The notes beneath the pieces were generated by a model. That model was not told the origin of the DNA. It made no database searches and was given only the letters and a program-made list of their open reading frames with translations. 64,000 bases of DNA, taken from contig BCKK01000007.1 of assembly GCA_001600615.1 (NCBI GenBank), positions 1-64,000 of the forward strand, given 5' to 3'. Below, piece after piece: positions 21,920-34,800 of this stretch. Source of the DNA: Dioszegia crocea. Its lineage: Eukaryota; Basidiomycota; Tremellomycetes; Tremellales; Bulleribasidiaceae. Both the position numbers and the translations under genes were made by a program. Position 1 is the stretch's first letter. Each line of letters opens with the position of its first letter.

Positions 21920-22960
21920 TTACTTCCTGTCGAGTCTCTCCTTATACGCCCCCCATCCCTCAGTCCTGTACCTCTCCGCCTCCTCCTTGACCTTCTCCTC
22001 CCCACCCTTAATTCCGTAGATTCCCCTTCCAACGATGATGACATCACATCCCGACTCAAAGACAACCTCCCTCGGAGTCCTATACTGCTGACCCATCTTA
22101 TCCCCAGCGGCATGTAGACCCACACCGGGAGTCATGACCAAAAAGTCCTCTCCCTCTTCTCCGCCCTCTGCATCAACCCTCGACATGGCAATAAAGCCAA
22201 TGACGAATTCCCTTCCGGCGTCTCTGGCCATTTTGACGGCAGATTGAGTGTAGGCGCCAGTGGCGAGATTATCTTTGCTTGACATTTCGGCGAGAAGGAG
22301 GAGGGCTCGACCGAGGGGTTTGCCGACGGAGGCGAGGCCGGAGATGATGCCTGGTCCGGGAAGAGGGTGGGCGTTGGTCATATGTGACCAAGAGGCGATG
22401 GCGTGGACTCCAGAGGAGTATTGGAGAGTGACGGTGTTTCCTGATTGTCAGCTAAGTCCAGAGTATAGGAAATGAGGTGGATGTTGGGGATTTAGATATT
22501 TCGGGATGTTGGATGAAGGGGTCAAAGGGGGGGTATAGATTTATCCCAACTTACCGATATCAGCAAACTTGCGGTCCTCAAAGATGATGAAGTCCATCTC
22601 GTCAGATAGCCTCACGAGCTCATCAGAGAAGGCTTTGGTGAAGTCCGAGATGATATCGCAATGGGTCTGTGCGTCAGTCAAATTCCCACTCTTGATGATC
22701 CCTCCGTGGCCTTGCAGCTTTGTCCTCTCCATCATTTTTGCTCCCCTTTAATATAGATCCTGACTCACCTTCACCATACACACGCTCTTTCCGACCCTTC
22801 GCACCACCTCCAAAACCTCCTCGGCAGTAGTCACGTCAACCGAGACGCAAAGGTTGGACTGCTTCCGCTCCATAATCTCCAATAGGCGCTTGGCCGTGGG
22901 ATTGGGGTGGAGAGCAGCCCGAGACGCATAAGTGCGGGTAGTAGATGAATGGGGTGACAT
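21920..22960 (-). CDS. URA3: Orotidine 5'-phosphate decarboxylase
   Basis: Three exons (22769-22960, 22555-22666, 21920-22440) sum to 825 nt, 274 aa, the usual fungal size. The N-terminus has [20 protein letters not shown] then [12 protein letters not shown]. The active-site loop is [16 protein letters not shown] with the Lys/Asp catalytic tetrad. Later come [20 protein letters not shown] text ([20 protein letters not shown]) and the phosphate-binding [11 protein letters not shown]. It catalyses the last step of UMP synthesis in the cytosol. The 3' end lies only 90 bp from the convergent bZIP-like gene. Confidence 0.97.
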
Positions 22961-23527
22961 TGTAGGTATAGGTAGATGGTATTGATGGTGAAGGGCAAGA
23001 TTGGATGGATTGAGAGGGGGCGAAGCTCTCGAGATGCCAATTCCAAGATGGGCCTATTATTGTTAAGGTGCGACGAAAGGAGGCTCTTATTGGCTATAAG
23101 CAGCGATAAGCTCAGTGTATTCGATATAATATGTGTGTCTCTTGGAGATGGATGTGATGTAAAGGACCAAGTGAAATTGGGTCCGACTCCAGGTACTGCT
23201 TGGACCTCTTCACTGTTCAGGCTCCTCTGCTCGTAGATGTACCCATTAAATACGTCTGAGAGGCACTTTGTAGGCTTGCTATCGTCCGTCATGCATACTT
23301 TGTCCTGCTACCTATCCCACCTCTATCTACATACACGCAACAGGTCCAAAGGCTGGCATGGTTGAAAAAAGCATCTGAGTGGGGTAACGTAATGCAGTTC
23401 CGTCGGAAAGGCGAGGCTTCGAGTGTGAATCTGTGTTGCTCGCATCAACATACCCACATCTCATCTTGCATCGCCCATTTCAAGTCATTGTCAGCTCCAG
23501 TAGAGCAGCGGAGCGTCTAGTGAGGCG
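22961..23527. promoter_or_regulatory. Divergent promoter, URA3 (-) and transaldolase-like gene (+)
   Basis: A 567-bp spacer between divergent start codons. No TATA box or repeated site stands out. Function is inferred from position. Confidence 0.4.
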
Positions 23528-24905
23528 ATGAGCTACTCAGAAGCGAGCTCTTTTGGCGTCGGATCAGCCTTATCCCTTCTCCGCTCTCGCCTGTCTGTCG
23601 ACATCGATCAGCTCAGTCCGGAACTCGCAGAGAGATATGGCCCTTTCTGTGATATGAGTTAGTTCAGTCGCAACTTCTCTCTCTAAATTTGAAGCTGAAT
23701 ATTCCTCAGCCAGCAATCCGGCTGTGCTAGCCATGCTGATAGCGAGCGATACTCACGTCGACCTCGTCAGACGGGTAGTTGCGCGGGCAAAGCTGGAAAC
23801 GGGCGGGGATCTTGATGAGGCTGTGGATCTGGCACTGGACCTTATGGTGCGTGTGGTCTTACAGCGATACTTCTCTTCAAATTACCTGGCCTCAGACACA
23901 AATCTCTCTATCTACCCATTCCGGCAGTCGGCAACTTTGACAAGTCTAACAGCTGATCATCAGGTAGTCTCCCTATCGAAAGCCATACTGCCCTTTTTGA
24001 CTGGCCGGGTCCACGCTCAAGTCTCCCCGCGACACGCCCTCTCCACATCAGACACCCTCATCCATGCCACTCGCCTCATGCGCCTCTTCGCCCAGGAAGG
24101 CATCTCCCCCGGCCGGGTATGCCTCCAAATACCTTGTACAGGCGCCGGAATTGCCGCTGCCGCCGTACTCGAGAAGTCTGGCGTAAGAACATCCGCCACT
24201 ACCGTCTTCTCAGTCGATCAAGCTCGGGCAGCAGCATCAGCCGGATGCTTATACGTTGCTCCGTACTGGCACGAATTTGCAGTTCAATTCCAGCCGGCGG
24301 ATTGGGAGGCATATGATGATCCTGCAAAGGAGCACCCGATGGCCGGAGTCGTCAAGGAGATTGTTGACATCTATGCGAAATGGGGAGCGGAGCGTATACC
24401 GCAGGTGCTGGTCATGAATATGGTCACTCCGGCGGATGCTTTGGCGGTTAGTACTCTGGGAGTGGATCATGTCAGCTTGTCAGGAGATGTCATTGAGGCA
24501 CTGGCGGGAGGGGTGGACGAAGCTACATTCAGGTCTTCAGAGCATGTTGAGCCGGACGAAAATAGGGAGAGGAGCGAAGGGGTAGAGCTTCGTGGGGTAT
24601 CTGGAAAGGGCAAAGGTATGTCCATTTCTTCCCATCATTGTGGCTCTGGCTGACCTAGGACAGGTTCTGTTCCGAGTATAGACTGGCTAGCAGACGAAGG
24701 CGCAGCAGTGGACGAAAGTATAAGAAGCGACGAGAGCGTGAGCAGAAGGCTGGAATTTGCAATAAGGTAAGCGGTTTCGTCCGTTTTTCCATCCCCTTTC
24801 TTACCCCACTTCCAGTTGTATGACCAAAGCTGATTGCTTCGCAGATCTTTTGAGGAGTGTGAGGCGAGAGTAGCGCATGTCATCAGGCAATTGATGACCA
24901 TCTAG
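23528..24905 (+). CDS. Transaldolase-family protein, catalytic Lys replaced by Gln
   Basis: Five exons (23528-23657, 23710-23846, 23964-24615, 24664-24766, 24845-24905) sum to 1083 nt, 360 aa. The fold is that of fungal class I transaldolases: LLRSRLSVDIDQLSPELAER, CDMTSNPAVLAML, PFLTGRVHAQVSP, the strand RVCLQIPCTGAGI, VRTSATTVFSVDQARAAASA and GCLYVAPYWHEF. In true transaldolases the strand before the conserved Thr carries the Schiff-base lysine (IK-x-x-x-T). Here that position is Gln in CLQIPCT. The protein also has a C-terminal extension of about 90 charged residues ending RQLMTI. It may be a non-catalytic relative, or have a different activity. It is divergent from URA3; I infer no functional link. 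Confidence 0.82.
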
Positions 24906-25408
24906 TGTTGTTTCGTGAGTCACGGCGCGAACCCTTTCCTTTTCTTAAAATGCCATCGAGGAACCCGGCTAAATTCGCAGATATCTTGTAGGAACAATCA
25001 TATCACATGTATCATGCATCCCCATACCACGACTCACACCGCCTGCTCTCTCGCGACTGCCATTACATGCACAGCAAGACTGCTGCTCATCCAGCGCACA
25101 TACCTCGGCTAAACCCCGGTTAAATTCCCTCTCGGCCGAAAGACTGCCGCCACTCCGCGTTAATGCCGCAATTTGCCGATATCAGATAAGATCCGTCTGC
25201 AGATCTGCAACGCAGTCTGCCTCCGAAAGTCTGCCACCTTATCCTTGGCGGGTGTAAGGCGGTTCGGGTCGTTCGGGCGAACGTGTATGTGCCTGAGGGT
25301 GAAGTTTTGGAAAACCCTTCTTCTTATCAGATAGACCCCACCCCAACATTAACCCATCTTTCATCTCTCCCACTCCCTCTTTCCTTCCCCCTTATCTTAC
25401 TCGCAAGC
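24906..25408. other. Intergenic, promoter of the MFSD1-like gene
   Basis: About 500 bp. The frame of the next gene is open upstream from 25283, but the first ATG with a good context is 25409. I see no RNA gene. Confidence 0.4.
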
Positions 25409-27508
25409 ATGTCTAAACCCCTCGAAAGCCCTTCCGACCTCGCCGACAAGCACTCTCAGCTTGACGGAGATGCTCACGTCTCTGCACTACCCTCTCTCGC
25501 CAGAGTAGGCGCCCTCGGCACACCCCCTCATGCCAACGACGACATCCACGACAATGAAAAGGGAGATGACTCGGCTTCGGAAACTTCGGTGTATATCCCC
25601 CAAAAGTATCGCTGGATCGCATTTAGCATGATCATCTTCTTTGCGACTGGGAGTAGTTTTGCAGAGGGTATTTTGGGACCATTAAAGAGTACCCTCGTGA
25701 AGGAGTTAAAGGTCAACAGTGAGTCCAGTTCATTCCCTTCTCGTGTCTTTGTCGCTGACTTGTCCAGATGCCCAATATGGAGCCATCGCTTCGGCTGACA
25801 ACCTGATCAACACAATTCTACCAATTATTGGAGGTATTGGAATAGATTATTGGGGTGCCACCTAGTGAGTCATTCTGCTACTGTTACAAGACTGTATCAT
25901 CGCTGATACATTCTAGTGCCGCTATGCTGGCTAGTGTCTTCATCCTCCTCGGTAACATTGTCGCTTCATCTGTGCGTCATTCCTTCCTACTCGACTAGGA
26001 CTGTAGCTGACTATTCAGTCCGCACACACTGGTCACTACCAGACTCTCATTGCTGGCAGAGTCATCGCCGGTCTGGGATCTACCGGTAAGTCTGCCTTCT
26101 TTCCCTCATATCATTAAGCTTCGTCGCTCATCACACAGTCATCGAAGGCACCCAGAACAAGCTTTTCGCTCACTGGTTCTCCGGCTCCTACATCGCCTTC
26201 ATCTTCGCCCTCGACATTGCCTGGAACAGAGTAACCAGCATCTTCTCTCGCGCCGCCGCCGTGCCCATGTCTCAATTCCGAGGATTCTGGGGATGGGCAT
26301 TATGGTTCCCTACCATTGTTTGCGCCTTCAATTTGGCGCTGTGTATTGCGTATTGGGCATTCGAGCGGAATGTGCCGGTGCAATATAGGCCCAAGCTGGG
26401 AAGAGAGGCAAGGAAGGCGGAAGGATGGGATAGGCGGAAGTTTGCTCTGGGTTATTTGACTAAACTACCCAAGTTCTTTTGGATCTTGTGCGGTACTCGT
26501 AAGTCCCACCCTTAACCATAATCATCGATATATATGCTGACTACGCAGAACTCTTCCAAAACGCCGCTGTATCTGTCTATTCCTCCAACCTTGCCGACGT
26601 CCAGACCGTCACTCGAGGCACATCCACCCTCGCAGCAGGCTACAACTCTTCCATCCAAGGCGTCATTCCTATCCTCCTCACTCCACTCGTCGGCGCCTTC
26701 TTCGACCGATACGGCTGGCGTATGGCCTTTGTGTCCGGAACTGCCGCGCTCTACATTATCGTCTTTGTTCTTATCGGGTTCACCAAAGTTCACCCGCTGG
26801 CCCCAATCATGATCAGCTCGTTTGCTCTTACGAGTAACGCATTGACATTCATTGCGGCTATTCCGGTGCTAGTTGGGGATGATAGGTATTTGGGGACGGC
26901 ATTTGGGATCTGGAAAGCTTTCGTGAGTTGCCTGCCTGTTCAAGCGGGTTTTGGATTCATGCTGGTGTAGATTGTGCTGACCAGTATAGCAAAATTGTAA
27001 CACTACAATCCTCGAAGTCGCTGCTGGTGCAATCGTAAGTCTACTCTTCTCGTCCCACCCCTTTGCGCCTCCATCAGCACCTCCACCTCCCAATCGTCTC
27101 AAGTCTTCTATATCCTACCTCCTCCTCCTATAACTTCCTCGTCTCCTGCCCAGTCTACTGCTGACATCATGTAGCAAGATCGTACCCCAGGCCAGACATA
27201 CGAACGCGTCTTCTACCTCCTCATCGCCATCAAATCTATCGAAGTCCTCTGGGGTCCAGTATATGACGTCCTCGACGGACGATGGCTCAATCACTCCCTT
27301 CGTCGTCCTGAACAGGTCAGACTACGGATTAGGCGGGATACTCCAGGATTGGAAGGGTGGAAAGTGTCCAGGAGGACTTTTGGGATTGTGGGGACTCAGC
27401 TGGGGTGTATGATTGTTGTGGCTTGGGTTGTGAGTCTTATTTTAAAGCAGATCTGGAATCTCATACTGACAACGCCAGGTGTACATCGTCTACTCGCTCG
27501 GCACTTAG
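25409..27508 (+). CDS. MFS transporter, MFSD1-like
   Basis: A multi-exon gene of about ten exons coding roughly 540 residues. It has a long acidic N-terminal tail, then IPQKYRWIAFSMIIFFATGS and YGAIASADNLINTILPIIGG followed by IDYWG. Later come LIAGRVIAGLGSTVIEGTQN, LFAHWFSG, AVSVYSSNLADVQTV, GYNSSIQGVIPILLTPLVGA, FFDRYGWR, DDRYLGTAFGIWKAFQNC and a C-terminal segment VGTQLGCMIVVAWVVYIVY. The pattern matches the MFSD1 group of the major facilitator family, whose animal member is a lysosomal dipeptide uniporter; the vacuole is therefore a likely site, but this is inference. One intron near 27035-27174 is about 140 nt. Confidence 0.85.
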
Positions 27509-27698
27509 ACAAGTTATTTCTATGCAGCATCTCTTTCTTGTTCTGAGTCAAGACGTCAGTCCATACAATGCTTGCCTTCTGCCGGAGCAAGGCTGGCTAT
27601 ACGCTGATATGATCTCAAGCTCAGGAATCCTCCACTGACCCGTCGACACTATTGTGCATTATACATCTACAACACCAAAATTTACCCTCACTGGCTCT

Positions 27699-28889
27699 CT
27701 ACCTCCTTCCTGAGGGTCCATGTCGCTCGCAGCGGTTATCAACGAGTCGATATCCTGAGTTGCACGAATACACCCTACACGCCCCTTGATCACAGCTCAC
27801 ACCTCCCATATGAACGCCTGGTAGGTTTGAGCAGCTAAGGGATCAGCTGTGTCTGATTCTTACGACAGATGCAAACTCACTTCTCGCCTGATGCCGAACT
27901 GAGACCCTTCTCACGATATAGGCCATTCACGCAGCCACCACATGATTCTATTCCGTCAGCGGCGTGGTTATTAGTGATTGAAAGGCAGACATACCGAGCT
28001 CTGATGAGAGATCAAGGCACTAAACATATCAGCTCCATTCCTCCCTTCGCTCTCGGCCAAACTCACCTCGTAATCCTCCTCATTATCAGGATGTATCTTA
28101 CAGGCCTCTAGCTTCCCTGGACAGGGCTTCCTCGCCAAGCGTGCCTTCTCTTCCTTCTCCGCAAGAGCCCTCCGCCGTGGCAGCCCCGCTGATGCTTCGA
28201 CTGTTGAATGCTGGAATTGGATCGGACGATCTGAGGCACATGCGCCTGCAGTGTTCCTGAAGATTCGATCGGCGCTGCAATAACAAAAGTCATTGGCCGG
28301 TGCAGCGCCCGGGGTGTAGAGAACGGCGAAGTATCTGTAGAATCTGCAGGCGGCTGCGCAGCCGTCGACAGAGTTGACATTTGGCCTGATGGGATTACCA
28401 AACTGAGCCTGCCTGTAGCATCCCTCGAGTGTGAATGTGGTGGACAATAAGGTTATCTGCCAAATTAGCTTGACCCACTACTTCAGTCCCATTCTTGACT
28501 TACTCTGTACTCCGTCTGTCCGGAACACTCTCTCGGAACGTCATTCTTGATGACACCAGTGGGAAGACCGTCACTTGAAACCACATTGCCTCTGAAGCTG
28601 GTCCCAGCCGGTGCGCAATAGCAGGCGGTCCTCGAGTCGGTGGGATTGGCTTGAAAAAGCGAATATTTGAAGGTTGCGCATGCGAGCTGAGGCCGAGTCA
28701 GCTAAATTCAGAGAAGGAAGAGAATATGCTCACTTGGCAGGCCGCCTCGGTAGCTACGCCTGGCTGACTGACATACGGGCTGCCAGCCATTGTAAAGACA
28801 GTTGCTCCGCCCAGGCATCCTGCAAAGTCGGCCGAAGCGAGTCTCACGAGAAGAAGCACGGCGAGACCGAAAACGGGGAAGGAGCGCAT
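27699..28889 (-). CDS. Secreted CPL1-like Cys-rich protein
   Basis: Minus-strand gene of about seven exons. The first ATG giving a signal peptide is at 28889 (MRSFPVFGLAVLLLVRLASA). Two WSC-like Cys-rich segments follow (DFAGCLGG..., LEGCYRQAQFGNP...). The C-terminal exons, once joined, give the CPL1-type domain: CPGKLEACKI, then YECLDLSSELESCGGCVNG, then VSCDQGACRVYSC and GYRLVDNRCE. The stop is at 27699-27701. Such proteins are secreted and expanded in Tremellomycetes; in Cryptococcus neoformans Cpl1 is a secreted factor that affects the host response. That does not imply the same role here. Segment RRRALAEKEEK between the two halves could be a protease-sensitive linker. Confidence 0.85.
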
Positions 28890-30461
28890 CTCTGATGATG
28901 CGAGGTCAGATAGTATGAGCGGAGTGTCGGAATTCAAGATGAAGATGGCGGTCGTTGAGTAGGGACCACGCTACGATTGCTGACACTGGCTAGCCTGGGT
29001 TGAAGGGACACCGACCCCGGATGCGCCGGAGTATCATGTCGGACCTCGGTCTCGTTGCCGTGACGAGAGACATCTGCTGCCGAACAAGCTTTGCAGCAGC
29101 GTGAGAAAAAAGGGGTAAGGGCCAACGACATCTGACAGCCGAGCCACTGGCCGCGCGAGAGGCAGAATGGAGTCTTCGACTTCAAGCTTCATCGCTTCAT
29201 CCTCGACCGATCTGTTATGCCATAAGGGTGACATAAAGCGGGAAGGAAGTTCTCGTAACAGGCACAAAGGCCCTCTGCGCCTCCGGCTGACAGTGAAGGA
29301 CAGTGGCGGCCTGTGGCGGCGTGGTTTTTCCGAGAGTCAGGCACGCTGCCGAGATTGCAGGGTCCTGAGACGGGGGACTGGTAGGGTCTCAGCTGATCGG
29401 GCCATTCAAAGGACACACGCCGCACATCCGCCGCACTCCTTCCACCGGAAACCCTTACGGCTACAGATCCGATCCTCCGCTTGGCAGGGGTTGTCACGAA
29501 GAGTCGCAGGCATGTCAGAGCGTGTCCACCTCTCGGCCCGACTGTTATGCCGTTGTTGCGGAGACGGACGAGCTTCGATTGTCATTCATCATTTTCGTTA
29601 CCATTAATCCAAGCCGTAATGTATCGTAAAGGTATCCACCTAGTCATCCTGACCGTCCCACTGCGAGACTGCGCCAGACGTTCCGCCCTGCTCCGCTGGG
29701 TTGATTCTTCTCGGTTCCTCTTCGGGGCCGATCTATCATCTGACACGAGAGGATGATTCTAAAAACCTATATCCGACTCGTCCGAGCATGCGCGCAGTAT
29801 CCGAGATCTCGATGCAGGCCAGAGTACTCGTACATCGCCTTGATGACCCGGCGCCCGCACCTCTCGTCTCGGTCCTGTAAGCGAGGTGCCATTGAAAGAC
29901 GAGGTGTCAGAAAGTCCATACGTGCATGTCTTTGATTACCTGCCGAGGAGATGGACAACATTCAAGAAAAATAACGAGCTAAGACTTTCCTTCAGGCTGA
30001 GGGGGTTCGGTCAGCCTCGCTTGACTTCCGACGGATCAGATTAGACTGGCAGTGACTCAGCGCGGTTCCGCTCATAGCCGAGGTGAGAAAGAGGACGATC
30101 GGTCCCACTCCTTCGGCTCAGGAGCGATCTTACTCGGATGGTGGAAGGTTTGTGAGTGCCAAGGTGTGGCACACGGCTGAAGCTTGCGGGGTAATGTCAT
30201 TCCGAGATTCTTCATACTCCAGCAGCTCGGGTCCGTCGGAAAGCGGGCGAGAGGGTCAGGTGAGGTCAGTTGAGTTGTCAGCAATGTCAGCGCGCAGAGA
30301 GGGTCAAGGAGGGATATATATAGCGCCCAACCCATCGTAAATCTGGCGTTCCCATCTCATCACTAGTGCTTCCACCAACCCCTACCCACCACCAGCACAC
30401 TCTCGCCCTCGCACCCGCACTTCACTCACCCCTCCCCTCTACCAAATACTCCCTCCCCATC
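28890..30461. other. Long intergenic region with TATA box near its right end
   Basis: About 1.6 kb. Several frames (for example 29167-29607 +, 29189-29497 -) overlap on both strands without motifs. A TATA-like run gatatatata at 30313-30322 lies about 140 bp before the next start codon and probably serves the glycine-rich protein gene. Confidence 0.45.
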
Positions 30462-31504
30462 ATGAAGTTCAACGGCGCCCTCCTCACCGCCCTCGCCGCA
30501 CTTGGCTCTGTCAACGGCGCTGCCATCGACAAGCGGGCCCCGGATGTCAACCTACAGGCCGCTCAGATCACGCTCCGCACGTCAAATGGATACCGCTTCC
30601 CTCTCGAACGCAATGTTATATCTTTCTCCGTCGATACCCCCGGCTACTACTGGTTCTTCATCCGAGCCGGCAGCGGCGGTGTAGGCGGTAACAAAACCGG
30701 TCCCTACACTGTCGGGGGCGGTGGTGCAGTGGTGCAGGGCGCGTACGTTCTTCTCCCCAATGAGAGGTACCTCGCAGTGGTTGGCCAGAAGGGTGGTGAT
30801 GGGGTCGGGACCACATTGCCCAAGGTGACTATCCCTGAGGTCTCGGCTGGCGGCGGAGGCGGAGGCAGCTTTGTGTACCACTCCGACAACACACTCTTGC
30901 TAGCTGCTGGCGGTGGCGGGGGCAACAACTTCGATAACTTCCTTCAAGGTCGCGACGGTATCCAGAACGATGCGCTCATCGGAAACATACTTGGTGGAAA
31001 GGCGGTGGGCGGTGCTGGTGCGGGCGGAGCTGGTTATGGAACGGCGGATGAGACTGGCTTTACCGGCAACGGTACCGACGCTGGTGTAATCTCAGCCAAG
31101 GGCGGAAAGACCAAGGCGTCCTCGGCTCCTTGGGCCGGCGGTGCAGTTGATAGCCGTCAAGCTGGTGCACAGGGCAATGGTGGGTACGGTGGTGGGGGAG
31201 GTGGTGGCAAGTACAGCGGTGGTGGCGGTGGTAAGTCCTTCGTTGTCTGAGATCCTCGGCTGTCGACATGTTCATCAATGCTGACGACACAGGTGGATAC
31301 TCAGGCGGTGATGGAGGGCGCATCCCTGGCAACCTCGGTCGACCCACTGAAGCCGGCTTTGGTGGCACTACCTTCCGCCGCACCGCGCCATACAACGGCT
31401 TCGACAGCAAGGAGGCCATGTACACCGGTCAGACGAACATCGGAGACGGGGAGATTGCGGTATTCTTCCGTACGGACTTGGGTTATCCCCCGACCGCCGC
31501 TTAG
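30462..31504 (+). CDS. Secreted glycine-rich protein with ALK-type Gly-rich domain
   Basis: Two exons, with an intron at about 31231-31292 inside a Gly-rich stretch. The protein (about 325 aa) starts with a signal peptide (MKFNGALLTALAALGSVNGA) and a Kex2-like KR site. The body contains VSAGGGGGGSFVY, then LLLAAGGGGGNN, the pattern of the glycine-rich domain found in ALK/LTK receptors and in many microbial secreted proteins. Near the end NGGYGGGGGGGKYSGGGGG is followed by a Gly-poor C-terminus with GEIAVFFRTDL. No transmembrane segment or GPI signal is seen, so it is probably secreted or cell-wall bound. The stop is followed by a GT...AG segment (31516-31560) that may be a 3' UTR intron. Confidence 0.75.
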
Positions 31505-31852
31505 GTGGCTTGACCTGTGAGTATTGGTACTAAAGCTGTCTAGGTCTCGCTGACCGTCAGTGCTTGAACACACATGAGGTTGAGGTTGGGGAATGGCGGA
31601 TCGACAGGGTTGTGACAGGGGCGCAGGAGATCTGGATTGCGCTATTTAGTATTGTTGTGGTTTCGTTTATTCTCGTTGATAGTCATTGTAACATGTATTT
31701 GAGGTTGATCTTCCCCATCCGTGCGATCCAGTCAGCTCTCATTAGCAATACAGTCTAGAATTGGGACCGCTTGCCAATACATACCGTATATTGAGATACA
31801 TTAGCTGTACAACTAGAGTCGCTGGAGACGTCTTCGCGTCACCAATCTCTCT
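31505..31852. other. Convergent 3' spacer
   Basis: About 350 bp between the glycine-rich gene (+) and the YML020W-like gene (-). It should contain both 3' untranslated regions; nothing else seen. Confidence 0.4.
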
Positions 31853-34800
31853 TCAATCCACCCAACGTCGCTATTATGATCAGCCTAAATAATCTCAACA
31901 TCTGAGACCGCAGTGCTCACCTTCTCTGCCCGCACTTCCCGAGCTACCCACAGTGTTGAGTGAGGTAGACGATGGCGAGTTCGGTATCGGTCGTAATCTC
32001 GATTGACGACCAGCCATGGGTTCGAGCTACAGCAGTATCAGCACTTTTCCCACTAGATATGACCTGTTAACACCAGATCCCACTGTATCCTTGTCACCGC
32101 CCAATCTCACTTCCCCTCCGGCCGTTTCAAACCCAACTCTGAATCCAAGAAAGTAGAAGATGCCAAACTCACCCGTCTCTTAACCTCCTTCAAGACTTTT
32201 GTAACAGGTCTCCAAGCCCCTACACCCTCCTTCAACTCCCTCAATTCACCCGGAAATAGATCCTTTACTTGCGGACTATCCACCAGCGCCCTCATAATCC
32301 AGGGTAATTCAAATTCGTTCCTCGTATCTCGCGCTGAGAACGGTTCGACCCGCAGCGGGGGTATGATGGGTGTATTCATCGAGCCGGGAGATGATGGAGT
32401 TTGCGTGGAAGGGGAAAAGGGTATAGCAGGGCCGGAAAGAAAGAGGTATTTGACGGCCAGGGCGTATGATTGGGGTTCTTCGTATGGGGACGAATGACCA
32501 ATACCTGACATTCAGCTTGGTAAAGAGAAGCATATAGAGGATACTCACCTGTCAAACTCCCAGCTGTAGCCTCACTCAGATGCTCAATCAATCTCTGATC
32601 GTCCAGTCCAGCATTACGAAGCATAAAAGCAAAGCAGAGAAGATTGGTCATGAAGTCGGTCTGAGAGTAGCTGCCCCCATCGACAAAGAGAGCGCGGAGG
32701 AGTAGTGGATGAGTTGCGGTGGAGAAGGAGGAGCCATAGATCGGCACCTGAAGATATCAGCTTCACTTCCTCTTGATGTTTTCACCCCACAAGCCCAATC
32801 ACAACTGGTCCTTCCATCCTCTATTTCTTCTCCCCACGTTTTCCTGATCCCACAAGCTGAATCACCGCTGGTCCCTACATTCTATACTCCATCTCCCCAG
32901 ATTCACCTCCCGTTTTGCCCTATCTGAGTACGAGACTGAAACTCACCACCTGATCATTGAGACTAGCAAGCAGAACCACCTTCACCCCGTTATCCAAAAC
33001 CATCCCTAGCGCCTTTTGATAAGCCAGACTGACCGCACTCCCACTTTCTTGAAACTCAAACAACTCCCTCGCCGCTGCATTCTCAAACCACTGGAGGTAT
33101 GGCTGAATGACATTACTTGTCGATATGCTGTATAGCGGACCGAGATGGACACCGCACATCGCTAGCATACACACCTTCTGATATCCACCTTCGCTTCCTG
33201 GTAAGGGCAAGTTGGTAGATTTGAGTGGGGAAAGTGGGGATCGGCGTCGAGAGTCAGGTGGGACGACACCGATGGGTCCGAAAGCCCACTCGCAGCGCCC
33301 GACAGCGTCGGTATTGAATGGCGTTCGAATGTGACCCTGAGCGATCATGCGGGATAAGAGGTGGGTGGTGACGATGCATCCTTGGGAGTGAGCGGCGAAG
33401 AAGATGGCGTCGGCTCGTCGGAGATCATTGATCCATGCTGGATTTGAGAGGTACGCTTTGTATAGCCTGAAGAAGTCAGCAGTGTCAAGACTAAATAAAG
33501 TCGTAATGAAATACGATGACTCACTTGTCGACTCTAGCATCAATCGTGCCTTCTCCCTCCAGAGGCATGAGTGTCAATCGTATATCCTCCTCCATCCCTT
33601 GCTCAGCAAAGAACTGCTTGACCGCCGCGCCCATCATATTGGCAAACTTCTGAGAGGTACCTGTAGGTTCACCAATCACACTGACTGGTCAGCCAAAGAA
33701 TAGCAAGTGGGTCATGGACAACATACGAATTAAGCATCTTAGCTGGAAACCTGAATGGTCAGCTCGTTCGACATCAGATCGTGCCACATATAACTCACCA
33801 GCCATGTACGCCCACTACTACTACTCGCTTTACATTCTTCCAACCCTCGTCCGAATCTCCTCCACCCAGCCCTAGCCGCCTTGGCAAATCTGCACCGACA
33901 ACTCGACCCTCTTTCCGGCCTCTCGTCTCCTTCTTCTCTTCCTCATCTCCGACCTTCTCTTTCCCCTTGCCCTTCTCGGCCGTAGCTGTATATACATAGC
34001 TTCCAGCTGCCGATAAAGCCCTCCAAGCTAGACCGGAAGAACCAGTGTCCGTAGCAGGTTCAGGTGTGGGTGGTGGAAGAGGGAGAAAAGATCTTGGTGG
34101 GCGGGAGAACGTATTTTCGAAAGTGGGGATGACAAGGTTGGGTTGTTGGGTGGGTACGAGGGGCGGTGCAGGGAGAGCTGATGAGACTATACTGGCTGGC
34201 CGAGGCGATGAGGTGGGTGTAGATTTTGGATCGAGCATACTAGCAGTCTTAGGCGAAGAGGAAAGAGGAGTGAGTGCACCCCCGCCCATTCCGCCCGATC
34301 GAACCGAGGAGACAGACTGCCTCTTTCCGCGTACCGCAAGATTTGCCGAGCTCGATTTATTGGGTATTGTCTTCGGAGGTGGCATCTTATCCTTGTCACT
34401 CGCGGCTCCCGACCCCGGCACCACAGCTGGATCCACCTTCTTCCCCTCTGCTACAGCCGGATCAGAAGGGAAGTCTGGATCTACCGAAAAATCCATCACT
34501 TCCTCTTCTCCTAATTCGCTGCTATGCCTTCCAGACTTGACTGAGCCATTCCCGATCTTCTTCTGGGTAGACCGATACGCCAGATAACTAAGCCAGCCGG
34601 TCGTAGATGAAGTAGAGGCTTTTCGTAATGCTGCGCCGGGAGGGAGTTCGGAATCGGGGACAGAGGGGACGATTAAAGCGTCGGAATGGGTGGAGAGGGG
34701 TGATGTTGTGGTGGGCGTGTTGGGTAGACCTGGGATAGTGGATTTGACCGCTGGCTCAGGCCTTTGATCCTGTGCTGGATCGACCGAGATTTCAGTCGAT

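Noticed and set aside
29167..29607. 146-codon plus-strand frame in the 28.9-30.4 kb spacer
   Set aside because: Basic, Arg/Ser-rich reading with no domain; overlapping frames on the other strand are equally long.
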